64,000 nt of DNA from Sycobia sp. Sy_11. Lineage: Eukaryota > Arthropoda > Insecta > Hymenoptera > Epichrysomallidae. The notes under the pieces were generated by a model. The model ran no database searches. It was not told the DNA's origin and saw nothing but the letters and a program-made list of their open reading frames with translations. Both the position numbers and the translations under genes were made by a program. The DNA is taken from positions 620,001 through 684,000 of the forward strand of contig JACCIC010000094.1 of the NCBI GenBank assembly GCA_018907035.1. The letters run 5' to 3'. Position 1 is the first letter of the stretch. Each line of letters begins with the position of its first letter. Shown in pieces: positions 35,441-48,600 of the stretch.

Positions 35441-35934
35441 TAACTCGACTCGTTTTTTCCCATCTCTGCCCCCTCGTCCACTTCTCCGTCCGATTTTTTC
35501 TCTGTTATTATTCTTTTTTTTTTTGGTCGCTGTCGCGTAAATTAGATCAGCCGCCGACCGCGAACGGTGCATTGGAATCATTTTTCCGGGATGAGGGGGC
35601 CGGCTGGGCGGTTGAGAAAGAAGGATTTATACGAATATTCGCGGCACGAGGGTAGGAGGCGGTGGGACGGGGGAGAGCGAGCCGCTCGATCCCAAGCAGG
35701 AAATTGAAAATGTCGATTGCGTTGTTTATTGGGAGGTTAGCGACGGGCGCGCGCGAGAGCCGGTCTGGTTTAATGAACGTTGGGGGAAAGGTGGAGGAGG
35801 GGAGGATTGGGGGAGTCGAGAAAGGAGACGAGATGAGATATTTCATTATCAGGCGACAGTTTTACAACGGGGCACGGGATAATTTTATACTCTGGTAGTG
35901 GAGAGGGAGTGGAAGATTATGATTCGTGCCGCCG

Positions 35935-35972
<38 letters not shown>

Positions 35973-36030
35973 GTCGAGAAAATCTCAGAGCCGACGAGGG
36001 GAGCGGGACGAGTACGGGGCTTTCAAGTGG
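35440..36030. other. CpG-rich block ending in a long T tract
   Basis: G- and purine-rich sequence with no gene. It ends with an uninterrupted run of about 31 T at 35937-35967. Confidence 0.6.
35937..35967. repeat. Poly(T) tract
   Basis: About 31 consecutive T. Read on the minus strand it is a poly(A) run, but no polyadenylation signal or retroelement body was seen before it. Confidence 0.96.
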
Positions 36031-36350
36031 ATTTTAAAGGTAGGAAATTCCGATGCTCGAATGCACGCGCTTTCAAATTTCTATTAGGTCCTACTTCCGG
36101 ATCAAATCAGTTTTTCAGATAATTTAAGATCGTAGAACCAATAAACGAGAAAAATTTTCGGAAGTGTCACTTAACAAACTTGGCCGGAAAAAGAGTAATA
36201 AATATATCGCGTAATTTAGTAGTTTATTTGGTAAGAAACTTTACTCCTTTGATTTTCTATACAACGTGTTTTTGGGTCGGCTATTCTTTGACTATTTAAT
36301 GCCTTTCGTTAGAAACAGCGGCGCGCACGATCTATCATAAACTTTACCAA

Positions 36351-36381
<31 letters not shown>

Positions 36382-37380
36382 ACCGCGCCCTCTTATTCTC
36401 AACAAGTAAGAAATATGTACGCGGAAAGTTTTCGTGTTCCAAAGGAAAAATTCTTTCCTTTATGCGCCCAAACAAAGAGTTATCCGGCTCGATGTTCCTG
36501 TGTATAAAGAAACGTGTCCGTTAAAAATGCACGCGTCCGCGTGGCAATGCATTCGTCGCTGTACACCGTGCATTATAAAAGCAGCGCTGCGTTTCGTTAA
36601 AAATTTAGTCTGGAAAAAAATCACATAGTTCTACGTACCTAGGAAAGTTTTTGCCGGAAGCGTGTAAATTATCGTACTCGATATTAGTAAGACAAGGTTT
36701 CGTTCAAATCGATATTGATAAATTACTTGACTGAACTAAATACTGTATTCCGAGGAAGTAAATATCGTTTTAAAAATGAAATTGAATTACTTGTTCTTGA
36801 AAAACTGATTTTATCGTATCAAGCAAGTACTACAAAGAAAATTTTTTTTTTCATACGATACAGGAATATTCACTTGACTCCAGCAGCATTTTATCTTATT
36901 AGACGACTATATACGTAAACTGAAATTGTTTCGATTTAAACCAAATGCTATTATTATTAATTACAATAATCTTTGCAAGTTTTTTTCATTAAAGTTTCAA
37001 CACATCCCTGTATTCACTTTATAAAGCTGGCAGAATTGTCCGTCATAAGGCAGTTATCATGTTTCAAGGCGAATGTTCGAAACAAGACGATTCATATTTA
37101 CTGAAAGCAAGAAGTAATTTTCTTTCTTCATTTAAAACTCACATTATATATTTTTAAATTTTTGAACATACATACATGTAATATGTATTTTTAGTAAATA
37201 CATGTCATCTTTTTACACAAGAATTAATTTTTAAATATTTGTTGACTTTTAACTATCTATTCTTAACGAATTCTTTAAGGGAAAAATTTATTACGTCCGA
37301 ATGCCGTAATAGTCCATTATTTCCGACGTCGTGCTCAAATTCAATTGAATTTTACAGTGGCGTCGTGATTCGCATACGCG
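36030..37380. other. AT-rich noncoding DNA
   Basis: No gene seen. A TC tract is at 36351-36381. A plus-strand frame at 36715-36918 is open for 67 codons but starts with TTG and has no recognisable domain. Confidence 0.6.
36351..36381. repeat. (TC)n microsatellite
   Basis: About 15 TC units with one CG interruption. Confidence 0.94.
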
Positions 37381-38340
37381 ACAATTAGGTAAATTAGTTT
37401 TTATTGTTCCCTCATTCCTCACGAGATCGTGCAAACGAGACGTCGTAACACAAGTTCTGATTCCGGTCGCGGACCGAGAGTATCGGATATACGGAAATAG
37501 CGCGGGCGCGACAAGTCCCGGGAACGCAAAGAAAAAAAAACGAAGAAGAACCGAAAAAAAAAGAGTCGAGGCTCTCGCTCCCCCCCCCCCTCAATTTGCC
37601 GTCGCGTACACATCGTTACTAATTGCTATTTACGAGCTCTCGCCCACCGGGTATTTTATCCGCCACGACTGACAGCTTCGGCGGTATATACACATATGTG
37701 CGGGCCTATGTATATTACACAGCGCCAACCGGCACGCCGTCCGTTCGTCCTCGTCCCTCGCAATTATTACAGACGAGACGGGCACGGTGGTGGATCGAGG
37801 GGAGGTATTATTTTACGCTTGGCCCCCGCGTTCGCTGGACAACGCGGCCGTAGGTTGGGAAGGGGGTCGACCGGGAGCGCGCGGGATACATATCCCGCGC
37901 CCCGTTAGCTCGCGTATTTTTTTTTTTGCGATGGACAGCGCCTCCGAGCAGACCGGCGCCCCCCCCCTCACCCGTGGCCGTTGGGTACTCGCGCTTTTTT
38001 TCTGTAATACTCCTCGTGGCGGCGAGGGGTGGGGAGGATGCAGAAGACCCGCGGTGAAAAGGAAAAAGAGCCGTGTCGAGCTTGGCCACGAAAATTCGTG
38101 CCCCGCGCTTCGCGCCACATAATCGCGACGGGGTATTCGTCACGTCGGTGCTCTTTCTACGTATCGACAGCGTTCGGTTCCTGCATCAGTTACCGCGCCT
38201 CCCCTCCACAGAGCCCCGATCTGGATATCGTGAACCGACGCCATCGCTTTTTTGTCCTTTTTCGATCTGATTTCGAGCGAAAAATTCTCGGATCCGACCA
38301 GAATTAGGCGGGTGACGTGGTTACGCATCGCGAAGGATAT
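37380..38340. other. CpG-rich block
   Basis: Dense CpG. An inverted repeat GCGCGGGATA-CA-TATCCCGCGC lies at 37879-37900. Three or more frames are open on both strands, so none is credited. Confidence 0.6.
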
Positions 38341-39300
38341 GATCGTTAACTTTTGTCTTTTTACAATACGACGGGATAGGATTCTTTAGTCGGGTTAACG
38401 TCGATATAAATAATCGTAACTTAAAATATAAATTCGCCTCCCGGCTGCGAACGTTGAAAAGATCACCTGGCCGCCCGTAGAAAAATTCGAGCAGTTGCGA
38501 AACGGCCTCATACGCGTATGTACTCTGCACGGAAAAAATCCGTGATATTTTTCATAACAGTTTTCATCTATTTTTTCCTTGAAACGAATTTCGCAACTTG
38601 CTCTCTATTACCGTTAGTGCATATAAATTCTGCCACTTGCGATCAATCGCTGTCAAATATTCGGCCATCTTGCTCAGATTAAGCTTCTTCTAATATCCTT
38701 TCAACTGATATTTTTTGCAATTGAGCAATAATTTCGGATTTACAGGATGTAAATCAATGGGGTATATCTGCAATTACTCGTTTTCCACAGTTTGAATTAC
38801 CAACGTTAAATAATTCTAATTCTATTTCACATTTCTGTGATAGTTTTATGAAAAATTTTCTTCAAATAAATGCGCAATAAATGCGCAGTGAAAAATGGGC
38901 CGAGGGGTTACCTGTTTAAGATGCATCCATTAATTTTAATATTTCATTCGAAATAAATGCAGATTCCTGAAAAGTCAAGACGGCCTCCAATTAATCATAA
39001 TCAAAGTCTTCCGACTCCATTGTTATAAAAGTCTCTCTCGTCGGGGATGCGAAAGAAATCTTTTGCATCGGCGCGCATTTGCAACGAGGCGCAAGAAGAA
39101 AAGCAACAATTATAGCGGCAGCATTGAAAGCGCATAAATAAGAGAGAAAAATTTTTTTTTTTTTTTTTGTTCTTTTTTCATTCTGTTCTGTTTTTGCGCG
39201 AGCGAAGTGAAGCACGATGCCGACAGATACGATATCAAAGCCGTATATTTTTACACCGTTTGAATTTCAACGCACAGAGGACAAAAGAACGTCGTATACT
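38340..39300. other. AT-leaning noncoding DNA
   Basis: No gene seen. A T tract sits at about 39151-39168. Confidence 0.6.
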
Positions 39301-40480
39301 TTTTCAATTTAAACATCCGTTTCTTCCTCCTCCTCCGCCTCCGCCGCTCGCTCTTGCTTCCTCTCCATTCGCGTCTGCGGAGCTACGCCGACTCTTTCCC
39401 GCCTCCACGGCCCCTCGATTTGCCAATCGCGATCGAAGATCGGGCGAGGGAAATCTGCACAAATGCGCAGAGCCCCCACTAATCAATGAATACAGCGGCC
39501 GGACCTGCAGGGAGATGGGGAGTTGCGAGTGTGCGGGGGGGGGAGGTTTGAGTTCGTTTACGCAATAATTCAAACGGCCGCGCCGTCGCTGCCAGGCATA
39601 GAGCCGGGAAGAGCGGGAGGAAGGAGAGAATCCCGCGCTCCTCGATTCGACGTATATAAATTTTCCCCGTCTCTTCTGCTCATAACGTTCCCGGCGCTCC
39701 TTCCTCCCCACCCCCTCCCCAACTTTCTCGTTCGGTTTGCCTCGCTCGTACGCGCGCGCACGAACGTGCCCCCCGTCTGTGTCGCTCTCTCTCTCCCTCC
39801 CACTCGCAATCCCCGGCGCCGATCCTTGCGCGCCCACTCGTGCGACAGCTTGTAAGTGCAACCGCGTCATTAATCTCCGTGAGGGGAAGGGGGGGAGGGC
39901 ATCAACGCCTTCGCCTCGACTTCTGCTCCCTCTCTTCTTCCCCCACGTCCCACTCCGAAAAAGCAGCATCAATCCACTCTCTTCCAGCTCTCGCCGTTCT
40001 CCGTTTGTTTTCCCTTCGCTACCTCCTTGTAGAAATCTCTCCCTCTCTCCCCCTCTCCCCCTCCACCCGCGAATTCCCTCGCTCGCGCCTCCTCGACTTT
40101 TTCCCTTTCGTTGCCCGTCGCCCGGCTGACCGCGCACATTTCTTTCCCACGTCGTGATTGTCCCCACGGGAGCGTTCATTTATCTCTTCCCACCTTCCGC
40201 CCCCTCTCGCGAGCATCCCCGACCTCTTGTATCTGTTTATGGCGTTTTATATACGCGGATTGGGGAGGGGGTCGGGGAGCTCCTCGCGCGTTCTCCCGTT
40301 AGCGGCCCCGGAAATTAAATTAGCCGCCGCGCCGCGATCGCCGTCGCGACGAGCGCGAGATCGTAGACGCGACCGGGACACATCGCGAATTTGCGACCTT
40401 CGTGATTTCGCGCGAATTCTCGTCTTAGAAACGTCGACGCGCGAAATTAATAAATTGGCTCGCTGGGGGTCGACGGCATA
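39300..40480. other. CpG-rich, pyrimidine-rich block
   Basis: GC-rich with many C/T runs on the plus strand. The longest open frame in the window (291 codons, minus, 39304-40179) lies here. Its translation is Arg-Gly-Glu low complexity and five plus-strand frames overlap it, so it is judged an artefact of purine-rich composition. Confidence 0.6.
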
Positions 40481-41100
40481 TAAGTGCGGTAAGGAGATTG
40501 CAATAATGATGATTGGTAGAGCAGAAGAATTTTTAACAAATAAATTTAATGCATACTCTCGATCAAAATGAATGGAACAAGAAATAAAAATACAACGATC
40601 GTTCGGTTTATTGGTTGCAGACGTTTCGACCTTGGAAGAAGATCCCTGTCAACGCACAATTTAAAGAACAATTCTCGTATATAAACTTTTTAATATATCA
40701 CGATGACTCATAAGACATTGTATAAAGGTCATAAACGTAGCAGAATAATCTCGAATAAGCGAAATATTTTAGTTTTTTACTTTGACACAGACACTAGTCT
40801 CAAGTTTTAAACTTATGAAAGATTATTCTACAACGTATCTCTCTAGGTTCTATTAGTCAAAAAGATTAGATGTAAGAATTTTTTAGGTCGGAATGAAGGC
40901 AAAAATTTTGATCGTCATTTGCTCGTGAAGCTGATTGGATTTTTATATCTTATTTTATGTGCCGAAAATTGCCCGATAGCTAAATTATTTTTAAACTTAA
41001 AATACACACCATTGATTTCTGTACAAATCGTCGCAAAAAATTCTGCAATCACGATAAATTAATCATTGATTAGTTTTCCTTTATTTCGTTAAAAATAAAT
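40480..41100. other. AT-rich DNA with a possible retroelement end
   Basis: No gene seen. At about 40597-40655, read on the minus strand, a segment ending GGTCGAAACGTCTGCAACC then AATAAA-type sequence resembles the 3' end of insect Penelope-like or other non-LTR elements. This is from memory and is unconfirmed. Confidence 0.3.
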
Positions 41101-41753
41101 TTCACTCCGTCTGTTCTTTTGCTCGCTCGGGCACGCCCTTCCATATACGCGGGGCGAGCGTTCATTTCCCCGATGCAGCGCGCAATCTTCATTAGCGCCA
41201 GTTTAATACGGCGCTTTACAAGGTGACGCTCGCGCCCCTTATCAAAGTTGATTGTCTCGATTCTCCATTACGCGCGTATATACGCGCAAATAAATGTAAA
41301 TCAAAAGGCTTCGCCCTATATACGGCAACAATCGCACACTGTAACTACTTTAATTAATATAATGGCGCGAAGGGAGGGGGAAGGGGTCGGGGTATAGAGG
41401 AGGCAAGAGAGAACGAGAGAGATAGACAGAGTGGGGGATGGGGGAGGGGGGAGACGCAGGCAAGAAATTATAGCCGGAACATCCTCGGTCCCCAACGACA
41501 CGGTTAAAGCGAGGGAGCAGATGGAGCGCGCGCTCCTCCCCGGAGCTCCAGCGGCGCTCGTTAGCCCGTCGGTTGAGGCATCCGCGCCCGCCGCCGTCGC
41601 CTGTCCTCCTCCTCCCCCCCCCGCCCCTCCTCCCTCCGCTCCCCGGCCCTTAAAGGCGCGCGCGGAAAATTCGACGGAATAATAATATCCGCGGGAGAGA
41701 CGTCGGGACCGACGGACGGCGCGACGCGTACCGAGCGCGCATTGTCTGCCAAA

Positions 41754-41791
<38 letters not shown>

Positions 41792-42310
41792 CCTTCCCGC
41801 TGCCGCTATAACAATGAGTTGGGGTGGGGCGGGGAGTGAGTGTACGCAGCCGAGCGCCTTTCCCGCGTTACATAATGGCGAGGATCGAAAGTCGTCGGGA
41901 GGACGAGGCGAACCTTTGACCTTCGGGAGGAGGGAGCGAGAGTTTAATTAAAGCGCGAGCGGGGATGGGAATCGATTAAAACAATCTTCCACGAGCAGCA
42001 CGCGTCGCCCCTCCTTCTCACTCCCCCTACCCCTGCCCCCCTCTCTCTCGGGGGAGAAAATCTATACTCCTCCCCGGGCCGCCCGCGCTTTATACCGTCC
42101 GACTTTATAGCGGTCTGCTACGCGCGTACATCTGTGGCGCGAGGAGTTACGACGAGCGCGTTTCCTCTTCTTTTTCTCCCCGTGCATGGACACGGACGAG
42201 CGAGCGGCTTTCAAACGAAAAAGAAAAAGGAAGAAAAGAAATAGTAGAAGTGTGGAGTTGATTTTTTTTTCACTCGCATAAGCCGCTCGACGGCCTATTC
42301 GACGAGCATC
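41100..42310. other. CpG-rich block with a (GAC)n tract
   Basis: Dense CpG. A palindrome GCGCGTATATACGCGC sits at 41272-41287. C-rich and G-rich runs are common. No supported gene. Confidence 0.6.
41754..41787. repeat. (GAC)n microsatellite
   Basis: About 11 GAC units, reading as poly-Asp in one frame. There is no evidence that it is translated. Confidence 0.95.
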
Positions 42311-43650
42311 CAATTTGATTGGGTGGAAAAAAAGAGCGGTGAATTTTGGTCTGTTGAAATTTGGTGCGTTCTGCTTGCTTCCGTTCTAATTGAAGGCTCA
42401 ATTAAAAGTTCGATAAAGGTCGACAAACGAATGCCCGATCGGCTTATGAGCCGTATGGAAAATGAAGGATGAGAATGAACGCAAGAGCAAAGTTAAATTT
42501 GACAAAGTTATTGCTGGGGTGCTTCGTGCAAAGCTGAAATGTTAAATATCTAATACTACCACGCCCTGTTGAAAGTAACTGCTTTTAAGGGAGATAGACG
42601 CGATCGTTGTTGCTGTGTCACTTTCTGAAAATTAATTACATTAATCAATGTTTTGAGTAGAATTAAAATAATCTATATAAATTAAAATTATGAATGGTTC
42701 GTCAAAGAAACTTTTGATCGTTTATACGTTGATTAAAATGTAATTCCGGAGAATGAATTGAAACTCTCGCCGATACACATTTAACATCGATAAATCGATT
42801 TCGCAATATGAGCAGTATAGCAGCGGGCAGGTAAAAATGAACTAATATTAGAATTGGACAATAAATTCATGTTTCATATAACTTCATTTAACCGACGTTT
42901 TATTCCGAAAAGAGTACTCTAACAAGATATTTACGTATTGTTTTGATATACTCTGGGCAAAGTTTCTTTTTATCCTTACAAGCCTTCACATATGAAACTT
43001 ATTGTTTCCTTGTTCCATTTGCTACTAAAATGTAGAGTTCTAAATGTGAAGTTACTAAAAAAAAAGCAATTCTAAGAATGTAAAATTATTATATTCGATT
43101 ATTGAAATAAATTTTAAATTCATAAATGCACTTTATCCATTTAATTATTCAACTGATAATTAAATAAACCTAAACGCTTAAAATTTCATTAATAAGAAGA
43201 TAATTAATAATTAATAATGCTCTGAAAATGTATTTTTGGAAAAATTGATCTTTACATTGTGTGAATATTTGACCCATACATTATTGATGAACTTGAGTCA
43301 GTCAGATTTTTAAAAACCAAATAACAATCAAATTTTTTCATATCAAATTATTATGGAAGTTTTATATTAAATAGTTTTTGAGCATTGGCCTTTTATTCGA
43401 TTACATTTTATAATAACTTTCATCTGTACAATCTTCGTTATTACAAATATAATACCAGCTTTTACTTTTTTTTTTATTTATTAATCAATTTATTTTGTAA
43501 TCCTAACTCAACAAAACTAGCGATTTAAAATATCAACGAAATCTTTTTTCTGAACAATATAAGGAATAAAATATATAAAAAATAAATATTACTTTTTACG
43601 AAATTTCTCAACAAATTAAATATATATTCATCGCGTTTCATCAACGAATT
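42310..43650. other. AT-rich noncoding DNA
   Basis: Low-complexity AT-rich stretch with no gene seen. Confidence 0.7.
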
Positions 43651-44860
43651 CTTGAGTAAAACGACGATAAGATCCACGGGGATCGCTAGTAAGTCACTCG
43701 CGCGACGACCAGACGGACAAGCGTTCGTCCGAGCTGTGAACTCGAATTGGTTCAAGAGGGCCGGGGAGGGGGATAGGAGGAAGTCGAGCACGCGACTTCC
43801 TCCTAAAATAAGAATGTTTCATCGAGAAAGGAAACGAGGGGAGCAAAGAACGAGGAGGACGACGTTGCGACAAAACGTCGGTTGTCGCTAGGATATTCAA
43901 CCGTCGGCCGCTTGTACACCAACGGGGGTCGGGCGGAAGAAGCGCGCGTTCTTTCGTGAAACATTCGTTGGTTTCCGCTCAGTAAACGCGGGAAACGTCG
44001 AGATAATTCAAGCACGGAACTGCGTAATCACCTTGGCTGGGCAATCCCTCTCACGAGATCGAAAGGCTAAAAAAATCCTTCACGAATTTCAATTTGTCGA
44101 TTCGTTTCGAAACAAATATAACGACAATTCCGGGTCCGCATTGCCATTGCTCTGGATCGATGATTGGATAATACGGCTAGAACGTTATTATACTTTTTCT
44201 ATGTTTAAATTGTATAACGAAAGGAAGCAACATTATTAAAAGAATTTTCAGAGCTGCTTATATATAGTCAGACAACATTTTTTTCATACATTTATCCAAT
44301 ATCATTTTTTCTATCCTATAGATTATCGAAGATGCTTGAAAGATGACCTCGTTATTATGGTTGCAATTACAAACTAAAATCCGTCCAATAAGGATCTAAT
44401 GAAGACTTTAAAGGGGTGGAGGTGAAAATTTCAGCTCAATTATTCAAGTCTCTCTTGCTCGAGTAATAAAATCTGACGGGAAAAGTTGAAAGTTTCCGAC
44501 CCTAGCAAACCCCCCCCCACCCTCAGTATGGTGAAAGAAATCATTTTTACAAAACATAGCACAAGGCGATGAGTTATTTTATTATAACGATGGGCTATAT
44601 TTTCACTGTTATAAATTCAACAAAAATTCATTTATAAATATCCACGACATTTGGAAAATAAATCGTTCAATGGAAACAAAAAAACATCAACGACAACAAT
44701 ACCAAATTCAAGCAAAATCAAAGTTTTCCCTACTCTAATGGATAGCTTTGAAACCGAACGATCCACCCGTTATGCAATATTAATGGATTTTCGCTAAATT
44801 TCCGCGGAATAATCCACGCTGCGATGCATTAATTAATGGATTTGTTTTCAAATACGTCTC
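43650..44860. other. Small CpG-rich island then AT-rich DNA
   Basis: CpG-rich at about 43650-44000, then AT-rich with a C run near 44511-44519. No gene seen. Confidence 0.6.
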
Positions 44861-45310
44861 AGCGCCGCACTGACTTGCGACTACTTGGCCGTGGCGGAGT
44901 CATCAATTTCTCAGATCGACCGAGCGGTCCCCAACCCCCGTAGTTTGTGCAGCAGCACCCCCTCTGCCCCTCCCCCCGACGGGCTTGCGCTCTTGCCACT
45001 TAGCTTATTGCAAATTTATCCCGCGACTAAATTTACCGACCGTAACTAATTCCGCGGCCGGTGGAGAGCGGTGGGGAAGGAGGGGGGAGCCCAGGTGTAG
45101 ACTATGCAAATCCCATTACTCTTTGTCGGTCAAAAGATTCGGGGCGGAGATGGCCGCTGCCCTCCCCCCCATCCCCCCACCGCAGTCCCATCGACTCGCA
45201 AAGGCAACTACGGGCGGCAATATCTATGAGCGACAAACAACTCATTGATATTCCCGTCCGTGCCCAAGACAGTCGTTTCCCGCGCGTCCCCCTGGGGGGT
45301 AATATTTCAC
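44860..45310. other. CpG-rich island
   Basis: GC-rich with C and G runs and two overlapping plus frames. No gene is credited. Confidence 0.55.
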
Positions 45311-45908
45311 CGAAAGTAATAATAAGTTGAGAAATAACTTATTGCGAAATTTGCGTCAGTTTCTACATTCTTAATTAACCCTTTGAAGCAGGATGGTAGG
45401 TAGCCGTCTTCTTTTCCACGTATTTCTTATTGTCGAATTTTTCTTTGTTATTATTTATAAGTTGGTTGTAGAACTCTCGAGTCGATTTGATATTTAGTGT
45501 ACAAGAATGGTAAACGTAATTGATTTGTTATTGAATTTCATAATAAAAAGCAGTCACCGATTAATTTATGATTGTACGTTAATGAACATTGATCTAGGAA
45601 TTTTTTGGAATTATTAATTATGTAATTATAAATTTGCAATAATATATTCGGTTTTATAAAATTCAAGATGAACGAACCAAACGTTTTGGCAACCTATAGT
45701 TTCCGAACACAGTTCCGACCACAGTTATTGAGACGTTGTCGAATATGGAGATTACAAATTCGATCGCAAAATTGCAATACACAAGCTGACGGATAGAATT
45801 TGATACATGAATTTTTTAAATCTGAATTCAGATTTGTTATTAGCAATTGTAGAATTATTTCATTCGTATGAATTTTATACCATATAACAATAATATTGTG
45901 CGATAGTC
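45310..45908. other. AT-rich noncoding DNA
   Basis: No gene or structure seen. Confidence 0.65.
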
Positions 45909-46222
45909 AAATGGTTTTTTGAATAAGTGATACTCGCGTTTTCAAAATTCATTATTATTTCCCTTCCATTCTAATGGCAGTGCAATCTAAATTACGATTA
46001 TTAATAGTCGATATATATATATATAAATGGTTTTTTGAATAAGTGATACTAAAAACGCGATATTATACAATACAAGGTTTCTATGTAGTAAAATTCATTA
46101 TTATTTCCCATATGTAAATAGTTCCTAGAATATTATTCTAATGGCAGCTTTTTTCCATAAATTACAAATTGCAATCTAAATTACGATTATTAATGTAGAT
46201 GCGATATATATATATATATATA
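45909..46222 (+). repeat. Tandem duplication with block differences
   Basis: Copy 1 (45909-46024) and copy 2 (46025-46222) share, in order, AATGGTTTTTTGAATAAGTG, AAAATTCATTATTATTTCCC, ATTCTAATGGCAG, TGCAATCTAAATTACG and a closing TA tract. Between these shared blocks copy 2 has longer segments: about 39 bases against 9, 25 against 4, and 22 against 0. Shared blocks are nearly identical, so the duplication is fairly recent. The block gains or losses occurred afterwards. Confidence 0.85.
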
Positions 46223-46500
46223 GCATGTCGAAGAAGATCTTTTTTAAAAAACAAACAAAGATTCTAATGTTTTGATTAAACCTGTTCGTCACATTCTAGC
46301 TGCATTTTGTATATTCGACAAATAATTCCTAATCGCCCACTTGAGATGCCTAGGTCTACATAACTGTTTTCGTTCTGAAACAGATTTTTCCTTACTCGAT
46401 ATACCTGGAAAATGAATTATCCATTGAATTAAGAAACAAAAAAAAATACTCAGCCGCAACGTTCGAAAAATTCTACGATAGATCATCGACGGAAAGTCTT
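46223..46500. other. AT-rich noncoding DNA
   Basis: No gene seen. Confidence 0.6.
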
Positions 46501-47016
46501 GAAATATATCGTCGAAACGGGCGCATTAAAATGCCTCGGCAGACGGACTTTACGAGCAAGAAAAATAAACGGGACAATCAAGCCGCGGATCGAGAAGTGA
46601 CTGCTAGGGGGCGGAGGTTGGTTTAGGGAGCAAATCGGAAGTAGCTCGAAGGGCGTCGAAACGCTTTCGGGCGCCGCGGCGGCCGCCGACGACGACTCCG
46701 ATTGTTCCGGCGGACGTCGATGGATCTTCCAGGAGAAGGGGAAAAGTAAGAGGGATGGCATGGGAGTGCGGCGGGAAGGGGGAGGGCGGGGGGAGAAACA
46801 ACATCGTACATCCCGTGACGCGGTGCGACGCTTTTATCCTATTGATTTTGGATTCGCCTGCTGCCGCAACCCCCGATCCCGCCCTCCGACGAGCCGGGGC
46901 ACGTGCGAGCACAGACCTTGACACATCGGGGGACGCGCGAACGACGGAAGCTGCCGGCTTCTTTCCTTCTCTCCGATAGAGAGCCTCGTGTGCTCCATTC
47001 ATCCGAGCTTCGGATA

Positions 47017-47048
<32 letters not shown>

Positions 47049-47460
47049 ACTTCCTCTCTCTCCTTCACTCTTCGAATCATTTAAGGTTCTTCTCACCCGT
47101 GGAGAATCGATCCATCCCCGAATTTGTCACCGGTATTCCCGTCTCGTTCTATAAACGGCAAACCAATTGATGTATTTCGGACATTGATCGGAATCACTTT
47201 ACTGCAATAGTCACCGATATGATCGAGCAACGTTTTCAGGGATGTACCAAATATCTCGAATGCGACAGAAACGCGCGCACAAACTGATCGCGCGAGATTT
47301 CTGTTTCGAGCGAGTCGGTCTTTCGTTTGCGATGACCGTCTTTTGGTGCGAGACGAAAAGGGTAGCGGCAAGTAACATCTTCACCCACAATTCACGTATC
47401 GCACGCGTGTGCCTTGCCAGGAAGAGATTGGGAAAGGAGAGGCATTTTCTTATTTGAGAT
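46500..47460. other. CpG-rich block
   Basis: CpG-rich to about 46980, then a TC tract and mixed sequence. Several overlapping frames on both strands; none is credited. Confidence 0.6.
47022..47048. repeat. (TC)n microsatellite
   Basis: About 13 TC units, followed by an interrupted TC-rich run. Confidence 0.94.
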
Positions 47461-48600
47461 TATTTCTATTACTAAAACGTGAAACATAGATATAGACGTG
47501 ACATCGTATTAAATTGTTCAAGACTGCTTATACGTTCTGCTTATTTTAATCAAATATATCGTTCTAACTAACTTAGTAAGAAATGAAATAATCCTGCTCG
47601 AAATCTCGTTCGACGCTCCGCCGGCGAACAGCGAATCGAACAAGAAAATAACTTTTTTTCATTCCGAATATACGATACGAAAACCATTAGAAAGTTCGGA
47701 GTTCTTTCTGCGGATCAACGTCTTTCTGACGTTCAAATGCAGTTGCGAAATGCGCAATTATTATTGGCGAATTGGAGAAAGTCGTTGAGCTGGGTGGAGG
47801 GGGGGGGGGAGTGTACGACCGGCAGCCACCAACTGGCGGGCAAGGTTGATACGAAGACGTCCAAGTCGAAGGAACGCGCGCGCCGTTTTACGACGCCGAT
47901 AGCGGACCGCGCCAGGGATGTTTTACGACGGTCCGCGCAAAGTTTCAGAGGGAGGCGGGAGGGATGTACGCTGTTTACAATATTACCCGCACCCGCAATA
48001 TAGTGCGAATGCGAAAGAGTTTTTCCGCAAATTTGTTATTTTTGGAAAAGGCTTTAGTCTTTAGATAATCGTCCTCGTTAATTGATACGTTGTCTCTCTC
48101 TTGTAAAACAAAATAGAATTGTGCGTTTTTTTATTTTTTATTTTTCACATATTTCTATACTTACGATATTTATAATTAAGACTATTTATAAATATTAATC
48201 TTAATTCCACACCTCATGAAGCTTCCGAAATTCTCGACACTTTCATGATCATTTATATGTATATTATCATCATCATCATCATCATCATTATGATTACGTA
48301 AACTTATTCATGCTTACGTTTAGAAAATACTCTTATTCGTTCAGAATTGAAATATACCACATTAATAGAAATATGGCATTAAGATGTTCAAATAATTTTA
48401 TTTATTTTTGCCATTTCATATTTTCTATTATTCTGAAAGAAGTAATTGTTGTTTAAAAATTAAAAGTCAATGCAACAAACTTTACTCAATCAGATTCAAA
48501 TTTGTGTTGTTATTTTTTTTTCAAAAATTTAACAGAATTTTTTTTTACAATGCGAACGAAAATTAGCGATTTAAAACGCTCCGCCCTCTGCCGCACCGCG
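47460..48600. other. Mixed then AT-rich noncoding DNA
   Basis: CpG-rich patch at about 47730-48000, then AT-rich. No gene seen. Confidence 0.6.
48266..48289. repeat. (ATC)n microsatellite
   Basis: About eight ATC units. Confidence 0.94.

Noticed and set aside
35937..35967. Poly(T) tract as a retrotransposon poly(A) tail
   Set aside because: No polyadenylation signal, target-site duplication or element body was seen next to it.
39304..40179. 291-codon minus-strand frame, the longest in the window
   Set aside because: Arg-Gly-Glu low complexity in purine-rich DNA, overlapped by five open plus-strand frames. No domain and no splice context.
41742..41951. Frame with a poly-Asp run
   Set aside because: The run is a GAC microsatellite; the rest shows no domain.
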